Assembly (NCBI RefSeq): GCF_001299635.1
Contig: NZ_JRHN01000038.1
Location: forward strand, 62,001 to 126,000
Source of the DNA: Clostridioides difficile
GTDB lineage: Bacteria; Bacillota; Clostridia; Peptostreptococcales; Peptostreptococcaceae
Direction of reading: 5' to 3'
Length of the DNA: 64,000 nucleotides
The notes below the pieces were generated by a model. It was not told where the DNA came from, did no database searches, and was given only the letters and a program-made list of their open reading frames with translations. A program made the translations under genes and the position numbers. This document shows positions 8,281 through 16,427 of the stretch, one piece after another; position 1 is the first letter of the stretch, and each line of letters begins with the position of its first letter.

Positions 8281-9444
8281 ATGAGAACAGTAAAGCAGGT
8301 TTCAGATTTAACAGGAGTAAGCGTAAGAGCATTACACTACTATGATGAAATAGGTCTTTTAAAACCAAATAAAATTACAGATGTAGGGTATAGACTTTAT
8401 GATGATGAAGCTATTAAGACTCTCCAACAAATTTTATTTTTTAAAGAGATTGACATACCTTTGAAGGAAGTTAAAGAGATAATGTCAAGCCAATACTTTG
8501 ATAAAGTAGAAGCTTTAAAAAATCAAAAGAAATTACTCATTTTAAAGCGAAAAAGATTAGATGAATTAATAGAGCTGATAAACAAAACTATAAAAGGAGA
8601 GAGTACTATTAATTTTAAAGAGTTTGACATGAGTGAGTATTTTAATGTACTAGAAGAATTTAAAAAAGATCATAAAAATAAGATAATTAAAATTTATGGT
8701 AATGTAGAAAGATATGATGAACTTATTGAAAAAGTTAAATCTAGTGAGGAAAAAATTGCTAAAATGGCTATAAAACAATATGGAACTATTGAGAAGTTTG
8801 CAAAAGCTATAAAAACAAACTTTAGCAGTGATATATTGAGTTTAGGAGAAAAATTTGATATATATAAAAATGATTGTTTGAAAGAAAAACATCCTAAATT
8901 AAAAGAATTATATAGAGAGCTTGCAAAAGACTTAAGCAAGAATCCTTCTTCAAAAGAACTTCAAGAAATAGCGAGAGAGATAACAGATATATCTAAGAAA
9001 GATTATGAAATTTTTTACATGGATACTGGAGATGATAATTGGTACAGTATGGTACAAAATTATTTAGTAAATCCTATATGGATAAAAAATATAGATGAAA
9101 AATATGGAGATGGAGCAGGAAAGTTTATTGGACAAACCTTAGAGATTTATTTAGGAGATAAAAAGCCTAAGATAAATATCTTGCATGAAAAACTAGTATC
9201 AGATTTGAGTAGGGATTGCTCATCAAAAGAAGTTCAAAGTATTATTGAAGAAATAGACAATGAAATGAAAAAGAGCAATGAATTTTATAAAATAGATAAT
9301 GGAGAGAGATATTTTGATTATATGGCAGAACTTTATTTATCAAATTCTACATACATAAAAATAACTGATAATAAATACAGTGATGGTACATCCAAGTTTA
9401 TTGGAGAAGCTTTTAAATTTTATTTTGATAGTAACAATTTATAA
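8281..9444 (+). CDS. MerR-family regulator with two TipAS-like domains
   Basis: A 387-residue transcription activator. Residues 1-70 form the MerR winged helix (VSVRALHYYDEIGLLKP; GYRLYDDEAI), followed by a coiled-coil dimerisation helix to about 115. The rest resembles the TipAS antibiotic-binding domain, and its C-terminal part occurs twice. A unit around residues 205-290 (ELAKDLSKNPSSKEL then YLVNPIWI and KFIGQTLEIYL) is repeated at about 300-385 (KLVSDLSRDCSSKEV then YLSNSTYI and KFIGEAFKFYF). TipA proteins normally have one such domain. GAGGTG lies just before the ATG. A 19-bp-spacer promoter upstream suggests self-control. No drug pump is adjacent. Confidence 0.85.
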   Translation: MRTVKQVSDLTGVSVRALHYYDEIGLLKPNKITDVGYRLYDDEAIKTLQQILFFKEIDIPLKEVKEIMSSQYFDKVEALKNQKKLLILKRKRLDELIELINKTIKGESTINFKEFDMSEYFNVLEEFKKDHKNKIIKIYGNVERYDELIEKVKSSEEKIAKMAIKQYGTIEKFAKAIKTNFSSDILSLGEKFDIYKNDCLKEKHPKLKELYRELAKDLSKNPSSKELQEIAREITDISKKDYEIFYMDTGDDNWYSMVQNYLVNPIWIKNIDEKYGDGAGKFIGQTLEIYLGDKKPKINILHEKLVSDLSRDCSSKEVQSIIEEIDNEMKKSNEFYKIDNGERYFDYMAELYLSNSTYIKITDNKYSDGTSKFIGEAFKFYFDSNNL

Positions 9445-9516
9445 GTAAAAAACAACAATTATTGCAGAGCTTGAAGCAAAAAGTATGTATATATTGTTAA
9501 TATACTTCATGAAAAC

Positions 9517-9552
9517 AAGGATATAGATTATATTACTTGTATCTATATCCTT
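9517..9552 (-). terminator. Hairpin between convergent genes
   Basis: Twelve-base perfect arms 9517-9528 and 9541-9552. Only short T tracts flank it, so termination efficiency is uncertain. It probably serves both the MerR gene and the convergent DUF4363 gene. Confidence 0.5.
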
Positions 9553-9563
9553 AGTTTAAGTTG

Positions 9564-9944
9564 TTAAAATATATAGTTTACATCAAATTTAACACTTTCA
9601 ACAATATTTCCTAAATATGTTTTTATACTTTCGACTTCTTCTAAAGACCTTAATTTATTTTCAGTGTAAATTGTCTTATCAAGAATATTAAACTTTAGAC
9701 CTATTTCATCAAAGTACTCATGATTTAAAACTTTGTACCAATGATTTTTTTCTTTATTCCATCTTGTAGATATGGAATCAGCTTCTTTTTGAGCTTTTTC
9801 CCAATCCTCATTTTCTATATATTTTTCCAAAACAGACATATTATTTTTGTAGCCATCTGTAAAGTCGTATAGTTTATTATTGACATAAAATCCAAATAAT
9901 AAGAATAAAATAGCCCATGTTATAACAAATGTTGTAGATTTCAA
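9564..9944 (-). CDS. DUF4363 family membrane-anchored protein
   Basis: A 126-residue protein with one N-terminal hydrophobic segment (about 5-22) and a helical, charged extracytoplasmic part containing WEKAQKEADSISTRWNKEKNHW, split by the Trp-rich DUF4363 pattern. It starts two bases downstream of the DUF421 gene end on the same strand, and this DUF421-DUF4363 pairing recurs in clostridia as I recall it. Function unknown. Confidence 0.75.
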   Translation of the reverse strand: MKSTTFVITWAILFLLFGFYVNNKLYDFTDGYKNNMSVLEKYIENEDWEKAQKEADSISTRWNKEKNHWYKVLNHEYFDEIGLKFNILDKTIYTENKLRSLEEVESIKTYLGNIVESVKFDVNYIF

Positions 9945-9946
9945 TA

Positions 9947-10615
9947 TTAATCCCCCTTTTTATTTTGAATAAATATTTTGTCGTTTTCGTCTAAAACACA
10001 AATAAGAACATCTTTAAAAGTTTCTATGTGGTTAGATTTTAAGATACCCATTAACCAATTAGTATCTTTTTCAGCTATGTCTAGATTTTCATTTATTATT
10101 CTACCATCCAATATAAGTGGAATTGGTAAATGATTAAATGCTCTTGGAGGAGTACTATTATAACTTGATGCTGGTACAACACTTAAATTACCATCAGTCT
10201 CTAAAATAGCATACTGCACATCTTTTAAATTGAAATACCCCTGAATTCTAAGTTGTTCTAATAATTCATCTATACTAACTCTTTCTTTTTTTAGTTCTTT
10301 ATATACAATTTTCCCCTTATCTATAAGTATAGAAGGTTTACCTGATAAAAATGAACTTAATTTTCTACTTTTTAATGATAGGAATGAAATTAGAGTCTGC
10401 ATAATTACAAGCCCAGTTATTGCTGCAACGCCATTTATAATTGGTATATTATTATTTTCCATTGGAACAGATGCAACTTCCGCAATTAAAAGTGTTATAA
10501 CTAAATCAAAACAGTTCATTTCAGCTATCTCACCTTTTCCCATGACTCTAAGCGCAATTAGCACTGTTATGTATAATATAATACTTCTTATTAATACTAC
10601 TGTCATATCTATCAA
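9947..10615 (-). CDS. DUF421 (YetF-like) membrane protein
   Basis: A 222-residue protein with three hydrophobic segments in the first 85 residues (RSIILYITVLIALRVMGK is the characteristic first helix) and a soluble C-terminal DUF421 domain with the block GKIVYKELKKERVSIDELLE. Family members in Bacillus (YetF, YdfR, YrbG) are linked to spore and stress biology but have no established biochemical role. The second Met (codon 4) is an alternative start; the RBS GGAG sits close to both. Cotranscribed with DUF4363. Confidence 0.85.
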   Translation of the reverse strand: MIDMTVVLIRSIILYITVLIALRVMGKGEIAEMNCFDLVITLLIAEVASVPMENNNIPIINGVAAITGLVIMQTLISFLSLKSRKLSSFLSGKPSILIDKGKIVYKELKKERVSIDELLEQLRIQGYFNLKDVQYAILETDGNLSVVPASSYNSTPPRAFNHLPIPLILDGRIINENLDIAEKDTNWLMGILKSNHIETFKDVLICVLDENDKIFIQNKKGD

Positions 10616-10679
10616 TTACTCCTTTAAAAAATATTTGCATTTAGTTATTATGTCCCATCTAAGAATTTTAATTCAAAAT

Positions 10680-10723
10680 ATAAAAAACACCTTAAGTAAT
10701 TAAATTCAATTATTTAAGGTGTT
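10680..10723 (-). terminator. Intrinsic terminator of the exonuclease gene
   Basis: On the minus strand AACACCTTAA pairs with TTAAGGTGTT around a 17-18 base loop and runs into six T. The hairpin starts inside the last codons of the exonuclease gene (stop 10714-10716), so the stop codon lies in the stem. Confidence 0.7.
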
Positions 10724-11685
10724 CTTGATAATTTTAATATTAAATTTTTTATAGATTTTCTATTGCTCTTATTTATTTTAATGACAGATTCAGCAAAATT
10801 ATTTTTGTCTCCTAATTTTAAAATAAAATCAGGATATTCTTCAAACTCGTTGAGTTTTATTAATTTAAAAGAAGAAGACAGATTTTTAAAGTTAATAATT
10901 TTAGAGTTATTTACTAGTACGCTTCTTTTTTTAAAATAGATTTCTTTTTTACTTATATTCAGTATATTTAATATTTGTTTGAGATAAATTATTATATCTT
11001 CTGGAGTTTTCTCGAATTTAAGTTCAAAATTTTCATCTTCGAAGTATGGAATATAATATAAAGGAGTTTTGATAGGAGGTAATTTATTATATAATTCTTC
11101 AAGAGTGTTAATATCTTTAGGATAATTAAGGTAAAAGCTTTTACATACATTCATTAAATCCATAGCATCTGAAAGTGAATTATGTTTAATTTCTCCTTCT
11201 ACAGAAAAAATCTTTTTCATATTAAGTAAAGATAATTGTCTAGATAAGATTCTATTATTGTATGTAATGTGTTGAGATATAAAAGGTTGAATATCAATCA
11301 TCATATTAAACAACTCTAAGCATTTACCAGTATATTTACATACTCTAAATGAATTTAGAAGACCAGCAATGTCAAAATCACCCCAATTGTATATTGTAAT
11401 ATCATTAAATTTGCAAAACCATCTATAAAAATCATCCATAACATATAAAAGGTTAGGAGCATTATCAATATCTAATTGATTTAGTTTAGTAAGCTTTTTA
11501 CATTTATTTGAAAGTATTTCATTGTATTTTGGTTTAACCAAAGAATAATAGTCGTCCATTATATTAAATTCATTATCAACTAAAACTCCACCAATTGAAA
11601 TTAATTCAGCTCCATTATATTCTAATTTATTTTTATTATCATCTAGCATATTAAATTCAAAGTCTATAAATAACTTGTATTTCAT
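10714..11685 (-). CDS. DEDD-superfamily exonuclease-like protein (RNase T/DNA polymerase III epsilon fold)
   Basis: About 323 residues. The N-terminal half shows the three exonuclease motifs: Asp and Glu in FIDFEFN near the start, NWGDFDIAGL about residue 105, and HNSLSDAMDL about residue 175 (His and Asp of a DEDDh enzyme). It should remove 3'-nucleotides from RNA or DNA using two metal ions. The C-terminal 120 residues are rich in Lys/Ile and unassigned. The frame also opens at 11706, but the Met at 11685 puts the exonuclease core (KYKLFIDFEF) at the N terminus as in relatives; the RBS evidence does not settle it. It lies 39 bases downstream of a hypothetical gene on the same strand. Substrate unknown. 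Confidence 0.75.
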   Translation of the reverse strand: MKYKLFIDFEFNMLDDNKNKLEYNGAELISIGGVLVDNEFNIMDDYYSLVKPKYNEILSNKCKKLTKLNQLDIDNAPNLLYVMDDFYRWFCKFNDITIYNWGDFDIAGLLNSFRVCKYTGKCLELFNMMIDIQPFISQHITYNNRILSRQLSLLNMKKIFSVEGEIKHNSLSDAMDLMNVCKSFYLNYPKDINTLEELYNKLPPIKTPLYYIPYFEDENFELKFEKTPEDIIIYLKQILNILNISKKEIYFKKRSVLVNNSKIINFKNLSSSFKLIKLNEFEEYPDFILKLGDKNNFAESVIKINKSNRKSIKNLILKLSRTP

Positions 11686-11724
11686 AAATATAAAGCACAT
11701 CCTCATGTATATTATTTAGTGTAA

Positions 11725-12072
11725 CTAAGCATCATAAGAATCAATCGATATAATGATTCTAAACATCAAAGGCTCATTACAACTTTTATTTATTTCATAA
11801 TTTAATTCAAATAAATCTTTTAGTATGTAATTTATAAGTATTCTTTCCCAACCCATTTTTAAATTAACATTAGAGTTTAACAATGTGTTTTCTATTTTTT
11901 TAAATATTTCTATATTTGCTGGGATTATACTAAGTTCAATACTACTTTTAAATGGATTAGACTGTAAATCAGTTATAAGTATGTCTTTTAATTCCTCTGT
12001 AAGCTCAGAGATTAAACTATCACCTATATATTTTTTAATTATTTCCTCTCTAATTTCCCTTAAGTTTAGCAA
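11725..12072 (-). CDS. Hypothetical protein, 115 residues
   Basis: I do not recognise this protein. It is soluble, mixed charge, with a predicted helical N terminus (REIREEIIKKYIGDS) and no membrane segment or metal motif. It ends 40 bases before the exonuclease-like gene and runs the same way, so the two probably form an operon. Codon usage looks like that of its neighbours, which supports a real gene. Confidence 0.6.
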   Translation of the reverse strand: MLNLREIREEIIKKYIGDSLISELTEELKDILITDLQSNPFKSSIELSIIPANIEIFKKIENTLLNSNVNLKMGWERILINYILKDLFELNYEINKSCNEPLMFRIIISIDSYDA

Positions 12073-12268
12073 TATTAGTACCTGCTACTTACATTATATT
12101 ATGAAAAGTGTAGTAAAATTCAATTAAATTTTTTATTACACTTAAAATAGTAGCTTTTCCTTTCATTTTAGTTTTTAAGATTATTTTGTATAATTAATAC
12201 ATGAAAAACTATCAATATTAGTGTATAAGAATAATAGGTTGTTAAATGTTTGAAATAAATTATATTTA

Positions 12269-12346
12269 GAATTCAGAGAAAAAGTATATAAAATAACATC
12301 TTATAGATTTAATTTATAAAAATAAAATATCTTATTCCCTGAATTC
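12269..12346. repeat. Long-loop imperfect inverted repeat
   Basis: GAATTCAG (12269-12276) pairs with CTGAATTC (12339-12346), and the pairing continues imperfectly inward for about 10 bases. It occupies the gap downstream of the minus-strand epimerase gene (12370) and may act as its terminator. Otherwise the 12073-12369 gap is AT-rich and shows nothing I can name. Confidence 0.4.
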
Positions 12347-12369
12347 CTTTAAAATCGAGAGATTAGTTG

Positions 12370-13326
12370 TTATTTACCAATTCCTCTTTCTGATAATTTT
12401 TCTAACATATCTTTAGTCATTTTATCTAAATTATAATTAAATTTAAAGTTCCATTCTTCTACTGCGCTACTGCTATCTAGAGAATCAGGCCAAGAATCAG
12501 CTATACTTTGTCTTACTGGGTCTACATCATACTCCATTACAAAGTCAGGGATATATTTTTTTATAGAAGCAGCTATTTCCTCAGGAGAAAAACTCATAGC
12601 AGTAATATTAAAAGCATTTCTATGAATAAGTTTATCAGCTGGAGCTTCAATTAAATCCACTATTGCCTGAAGTGCATCAGGCATATACATCATATCCATT
12701 TTAGTGCCTTTTGCTATATAAGATTTATATTTCTTATTTTTTAATGCTTCATAATATATATCAACTGCATAATCTGTAGTTCCTCCACCAGGAGGAGTAA
12801 CATAAGAAATAAGACCTGGAAATCTAACACCTCTAGTGTCTACTCCAAATTTTGAGTGATAATAATCACATAGTAACTCACCAGAAACTTTAGTTACACC
12901 ATACATAGTATTAGGTCTTTGTAGTGTATCTTGAGGAGTCATATTTTTTGGAGAATTTTCACCAAATGCGGCAATTGAACTAGGTGTGAAAAATTTACAA
13001 TCTAGTTCTCTAGCTATTTCAAGTCCATTTATTAATCCATTCATATTTAAATTCCATGCCTCTAAAGGCTTGCTTTCAGCAACTGCAGAAAGTAGAGAAG
13101 CTAGATGAATTATAGTGTCCACATCGTATTTTTTAGCAATTTCAAAGAAGCGGTCTTTATCTGTAACATCTAATATTTCAAATATACCAGATTCACACAC
13201 AGTGTTTCCATCTTTTATTCTTCTTGAACTAGCAATTACATTTTTATCTCCATATTCGTTTCTAAGTTTTATAGTTAATTCTGAACCTATTTGTCCTAAT
13301 GCACCTGTTATAAGTATTTTTTTCAA
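12370..13326 (-). CDS. NAD-dependent epimerase, L-threonine 3-dehydrogenase type (SDR)
   Basis: A 318-residue short-chain dehydrogenase. The glycine-rich NAD site ITGALGQIGSEL lies at residues 6-17, and the catalytic Tyr-Lys pair is in YGVTKVSGE (about residue 142). The sequence follows the bacterial UDP-glucose-4-epimerase-like L-threonine 3-dehydrogenases (TPSSIAAFG, GTTDYAVDIYYEAL, MMYMPDAL), which oxidise threonine to 2-amino-3-ketobutyrate. The partner gene for 2-amino-3-ketobutyrate CoA ligase is not adjacent, so the substrate assignment rests on sequence alone. RBS AAGGAGG is present about 9 bases upstream. It is monocistronic. Confidence 0.85.
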   Translation of the reverse strand: MKKILITGALGQIGSELTIKLRNEYGDKNVIASSRRIKDGNTVCESGIFEILDVTDKDRFFEIAKKYDVDTIIHLASLLSAVAESKPLEAWNLNMNGLINGLEIARELDCKFFTPSSIAAFGENSPKNMTPQDTLQRPNTMYGVTKVSGELLCDYYHSKFGVDTRGVRFPGLISYVTPPGGGTTDYAVDIYYEALKNKKYKSYIAKGTKMDMMYMPDALQAIVDLIEAPADKLIHRNAFNITAMSFSPEEIAASIKKYIPDFVMEYDVDPVRQSIADSWPDSLDSSSAVEEWNFKFNYNLDKMTKDMLEKLSERGIGK

Positions 13327-13771
13327 TTTGACAACCTCCTTGGGGTTTGATTTATGTAGTATTGCTTATTTTTATTTTAGCAAATCTTTTGTTTAAATAC
13401 AAAGGATTAAACTCAATAATATATTGTTTAATTTAATAGAGTTCAATTACTGTTTAAAAAAGTAATATTCAAAGACGTATTACATAATACTGGTGAATTA
13501 GATTAAATTATTATAAATAGATATAGATTGTGTGATTAAGTCACAGAAATTAAAATAAATTTAAGATATAATAAAATCATATCATTTGAATATTTAGTAG
13601 AGGCAATTTCATAAATAAAAAGTAATTTAAATTTAGAAAGCTATGAACTTAGATATTGTAAACATAAGTTAGAGTTTATAGTTGTAGAAATGTTATATAA
13701 CAATATTGATATTATTATAATATTAAACAGTAATAAAATATATAAAATAAAATCTGAAAGGAAGTATAAAA
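13327..13771. other. Intergenic region, 445 bases, nothing identified
   Basis: Very AT-rich spacer between divergent genes, so it must hold the promoters of both. I see no riboswitch, conserved hairpin or convincing ORF. The one longer reverse frame across its right half overlaps the following gene and has neither an RBS nor family resemblance. Confidence 0.5.
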
Positions 13772-14140
13772 ATGACAAGACCATCAATATATCATAGCCA
13801 AGGATACACTTGTGCAGAAGCGTTAATAAAGTCTTATAATGAAGAACATAACACAGATATACCCATTTCAATAGGAAGTGGTATGGGGGTTGGAATTACT
13901 GTTGGAAGTGTCTGTGGAGCTGTAAATGCAGCTATTGTCATAATCGGTTATCTAAATGGAAGAAAGAGTAATTTGGATGAAAATATGGCAAGAAAGTATT
14001 CAAGAGAATTAATGAATAGAGTAAGAGATAGATATAGCACAGAAATATGTGCATCCTTGAAGAAAAATAAAGTAAGTTGTGAAGAAATAATAAATTTCAC
14101 ATATGACGCTTTAAATGAAATGCTAGAAAGTCAAAAATAA
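13772..14140 (+). CDS. C_GCAxxG_C_C family redox-type protein
   Basis: A 122-residue protein of the family named for its conserved cysteines. Cys14 (GYTCAEAL), Cys48 (GSVCGAVNAA, after a glycine-rich turn GSGMGVGITVG), Cys93 (EICASLK) and Cys103 (VSCEEII) match the C-GCAxxG-C-C spacing. Members are probably redox-active and often lie next to molybdenum or selenium metabolism genes; here the gene is alone. GAAAGGAAG precedes the ATG, and a strong terminator follows 10 bases after the stop. Role unknown. Confidence 0.85.
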   Translation: MTRPSIYHSQGYTCAEALIKSYNEEHNTDIPISIGSGMGVGITVGSVCGAVNAAIVIIGYLNGRKSNLDENMARKYSRELMNRVRDRYSTEICASLKKNKVSCEEIINFTYDALNEMLESQK

Positions 14141-14149
14141 TCATAGAGA

Positions 14150-14187
14150 ACAAGTATTTTATATTTAATAAAATACTTGTTTTTTTT
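14150..14187 (+). terminator. Intrinsic terminator
   Basis: Thirteen-base arms (ACAAGTATTTTAT pairing with ATAAAATACTTGT, 14150-14180) followed by seven or more T, 10 bases after the C_GCAxxG_C_C gene. Confidence 0.85.
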
Positions 14188-14540
14188 ATTATTTTCAATA
14201 TATTATAATTTAAAAATTAATTTTATTATATTTTAATCGAAATAATTTACTTGAAACGATAATAATTGATAAAAAAATATAAATGTTGTAATTAAGAAAA
14301 TGTAAATGATTTAATATTAAATGAGTTGTTATATTTATTAATATAAAGTGAAATAAACTAATGAGTAAATTTATAAATTATAAAGAAATGTATAAGAAAA
14401 TAAAAGAGATAATTAATGTAATATAAAGTAAAAAAGCAGAAAAGTATATAATTTATTTATAAAATAAAGAAAAAATAGAATTTTAAGATAAAATGCAAAG
14501 ATTATATCATAATATGGTATAATTAGTAAAAATATAGAGA
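14188..14540. other. Intergenic region, about 350 bases, nothing identified
   Basis: Extremely AT-rich, with no GC-containing stem and no open frame with an RBS. It presumably contains the promoter of the 81-residue gene at 14555. Confidence 0.5.
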
Positions 14541-14554
14541 TTGGAGGAATTGAT

Positions 14555-14800
14555 TTGTTTATAGAGGAAGAATTAGAAGGATATATATTAAAATGTAAAA
14601 TATCTGAAGACTTTAAAGATAAGCCCGGATATAGTGATGAAGAGTTTTACGTTACGGTCTATAAAGATGAAAGTTCTGACTCTGGGTATTATGCTTTACT
14701 AGAAAATAAAGAAGAAAAAGTAGTATGGGATGGAGAAGTCGTTGCCAATAATATTTTTAATAAACTTTGGGTTGTAGTAGACAAAGTTAAAGCTGGATAA
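14555..14800 (+). CDS. Small acidic hypothetical protein, 81 residues
   Basis: Starts at TTG 14555 with a strong GGAGGA site (14543-14548) six bases upstream. The protein is acidic and soluble, apparently mostly beta (GYILKCKISEDF, EEFYVTVYKDE, GYYALLENKEEKVVWDGEVV). I do not recognise the family. It is followed at 99 bases by the DUF1883 gene on the same strand, with no terminator visible in between, so the two may be cotranscribed. Confidence 0.65.
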   Translation: MFIEEELEGYILKCKISEDFKDKPGYSDEEFYVTVYKDESSDSGYYALLENKEEKVVWDGEVVANNIFNKLWVVVDKVKAG

Positions 14801-14898
14801 TAATGTAATTATATAGTAATTATAATACTTTAAATGGATTTTTATATATATGAGATGAGTAAATAACAAAGATTATTCGATACTGGAGGGGTAGTTCA

Positions 14899-15162
14899 AT
14901 GGAATATAGTTATAGCAAGATGAATCTAAAAAAAGGGGATATTGTAGAAGTAAATTTAGAGAAACAAGCTAATGTAATATTGCTAGATCATATAAATTAT
15001 GTGAAATTTAAAAATCAAAAAAATTATGATTACTATGGCGGGTTTGCCAAGAAAAATCTATGTAGAATGAGAGTACCTAATACAGGAACATGGTATTTGG
15101 TTGTAAATCAAGATGGAAATAGTGGAATAGTTGGTTTTTCAATTAATACAATTCAAAATTAA
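14899..15162 (+). CDS. DUF1883 family small protein
   Basis: An 87-residue beta-rich protein that matches the DUF1883 pattern throughout: GDIVEVNLEKQANVILLD, NYDYYGGFAKKNLCRMRVP, then GTWYLVVNQDGNSGIVGFSI. DUF1883 occurs alone or fused to TIR and other effector domains, which has led to suggestions of a ligand-sensing or immunity role; this copy has no partner domain. GGAGGGG lies 8-9 bases before the ATG. No toxin, NADase or nuclease gene is adjacent. Confidence 0.8.
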   Translation: MEYSYSKMNLKKGDIVEVNLEKQANVILLDHINYVKFKNQKNYDYYGGFAKKNLCRMRVPNTGTWYLVVNQDGNSGIVGFSINTIQN

Positions 15163-15177
15163 TTTGATTAAAAAATA

Positions 15178-15281
15178 GCTACACACACTCGTGATTTTAG
15201 TCGTGAGTTAGTAGCCAAAGAGTAGTCAGCATATAGGGAAACTTATATGTAGAGATAGGATATAATCTATCCAATACTACT
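15178..15281 (+). ncRNA. Candidate structured RNA: hairpin plus three-way junction
   Basis: Two units can be folded. First, GCTAC (15178-15182) and GTAGC (15211-15215) enclose a 10-bp stem, 15187-15196 with 15199-15208, that closes completely if G-U pairs are allowed. Second, AGTAGT (15221-15226) pairs with ACTACT (15276-15281) around two inner hairpins: CATATA/TATATG (15230-15235/15244-15249) and GATAG/CTATC (15254-15258/15267-15271). The G-U pairs favour the plus-strand RNA. The first hairpin, with its TTTTAG turn, recalls subterminal hairpins of IS200/IS605 elements. No named RNA family matches from memory. Confidence 0.35.
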
Positions 15282-15358
15282 TGAAAATATCAGAGATTAT
15301 TACTTATTGTGTATTTTATATAATTAACATAAAATTAATAAATAGTTGTTATAAAATA

Positions 15359-15399
15359 ATAATTTGTAAAGATATATTTGTATATACCTTTACAAATTA
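15359..15399 (-). terminator. Hairpin downstream of the sulfur-redox operon
   Basis: Arms of about 17 bp (TAATTTGTAAAG... with ...CTTTACAAATTA, one mismatch) around a small loop. It lies about 80 bases beyond the end of the minus-strand operon and is followed on that strand by a T-rich tract. It probably terminates the operon. Confidence 0.5.
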
Positions 15400-15477
15400 T
15401 TTATAATACTTAATTTTTTATTGTTCTTAACTAAATTATACATATTAGTAAAATTTATACTATTAAAATATTTATTG

Positions 15478-16425
15478 TTAACATAAAGCTCCACCTTTAA
15501 GGTGTAGAGGAGCATCAAGTATGTCTTCTTTTCTTTCCAAAACATCATCTGATAAAAGCATATCTATAAATTTATCAACACCAATCTTGTCAATTGTTAT
15601 TCCAAAGCGTTCTCCTGTTTTACCTTGTTCTCTAAATAAAAGAATTGCTTTTTCAATTAAAGTCATAAGTTCTTGTTTTGAAAACAATCTATCGATTTGT
15701 GTTCCAGGACGAACAGATTTTCCCCATTTTCCTCCTATATATACTTTATAACCAGATTCTTTTTCTTCAATACTGTCAAAATTACAACTTTCTATGCATT
15801 TTCCACAGTTATTACATAAATTACTATCTATTTCAAGTTTACCTTTATCTGTTAATTTAGCTGCTTTGACAGGACAGACTTCCATAACAGCACATTTTTT
15901 ACAACCAACACAAAGCTCAGAGTCGTAATCAGGTACACGTTGACCAACAATTCCAAGGTCATTTAAGTCAGGTTTAATACAATTATTAGGGCATCCTCCG
16001 ACACCAATTTTAAATTTATGAGGTAGCTTTACATCATACCAACCTTTGTAAAATTCTTGATGTATTTCAGCAGCTAGTGCCTGTGTATCAGTTAAACCAT
16101 GAACACAAACAGTACCCTTACAAGCTACAACAGGACGAACTCTTGAACCAGTTCCACCTGTGATTAGATTTTCACTAGCAATAAATTCACTTAAAGCTTC
16201 AATGTCTTCAAATTTTACACCAGGTAACTCTACTGTTAATCTAGTAGTAAATGCTAACTGACCATTTCCGAATTTTTCAGCAGCTTCTGCAATTTTTTTT
16301 GCTTGATATGTATTTATTACGCCATTTACAGTTATTATACGCGCTGCAAAATGTTCTCCATCTCTGCTTGGTAAAAAACCTCTACCTTTTAATTCTTTTT
16401 TTTGTTCTGCTGTAATATTACTCAT
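15478..16425 (-). CDS. Siroheme-type nitrite/sulfite reductase domain protein with two 4Fe-4S clusters
   Basis: A 315-residue single-polypeptide reductase. Residues 1-70 resemble the ferredoxin-like half domain of sulfite/nitrite reductases. Cys102, Cys107, Cys145 and Cys149 (CKGTVC; GGCPNNC) are in place to bind the coupled 4Fe-4S/siroheme centre, though the first pair is spaced Cx4C rather than the usual Cx5C. A ferredoxin module follows, with Cys172/175/178/184 (last gap widened) and Cys204/207/210/214. It should reduce sulfite, or possibly nitrite, by six electrons. It starts two bases after the flavoprotein gene upstream, so the two are cotranscribed. It resembles AsrC and archaeal Fsr but is not the asrABC operon. 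Confidence 0.82.
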   Translation of the reverse strand: MSNITAEQKKELKGRGFLPSRDGEHFAARIITVNGVINTYQAKKIAEAAEKFGNGQLAFTTRLTVELPGVKFEDIEALSEFIASENLITGGTGSRVRPVVACKGTVCVHGLTDTQALAAEIHQEFYKGWYDVKLPHKFKIGVGGCPNNCIKPDLNDLGIVGQRVPDYDSELCVGCKKCAVMEVCPVKAAKLTDKGKLEIDSNLCNNCGKCIESCNFDSIEEKESGYKVYIGGKWGKSVRPGTQIDRLFSKQELMTLIEKAILLFREQGKTGERFGITIDKIGVDKFIDMLLSDDVLERKEDILDAPLHLKGGALC

Positions 16426-16427
16426 AA

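Noticed and set aside
12269-12346. GAATTCAG inverted repeat as a mobile-element end
   Set aside because: No target duplication, transposase or second copy in the window; more likely an RNA hairpin after the epimerase gene.
13641-13871. Minus-strand 76-codon ORF
   Set aside because: It overlaps the C_GCAxxG_C_C gene start, lacks an RBS and has a hydrophobic low-complexity composition expected from AT-rich DNA read backwards.
14188-14540. AT-rich gap as a replication or partition site
   Set aside because: No DnaA boxes, iterons or strand-skew clue; plain intergenic composition.
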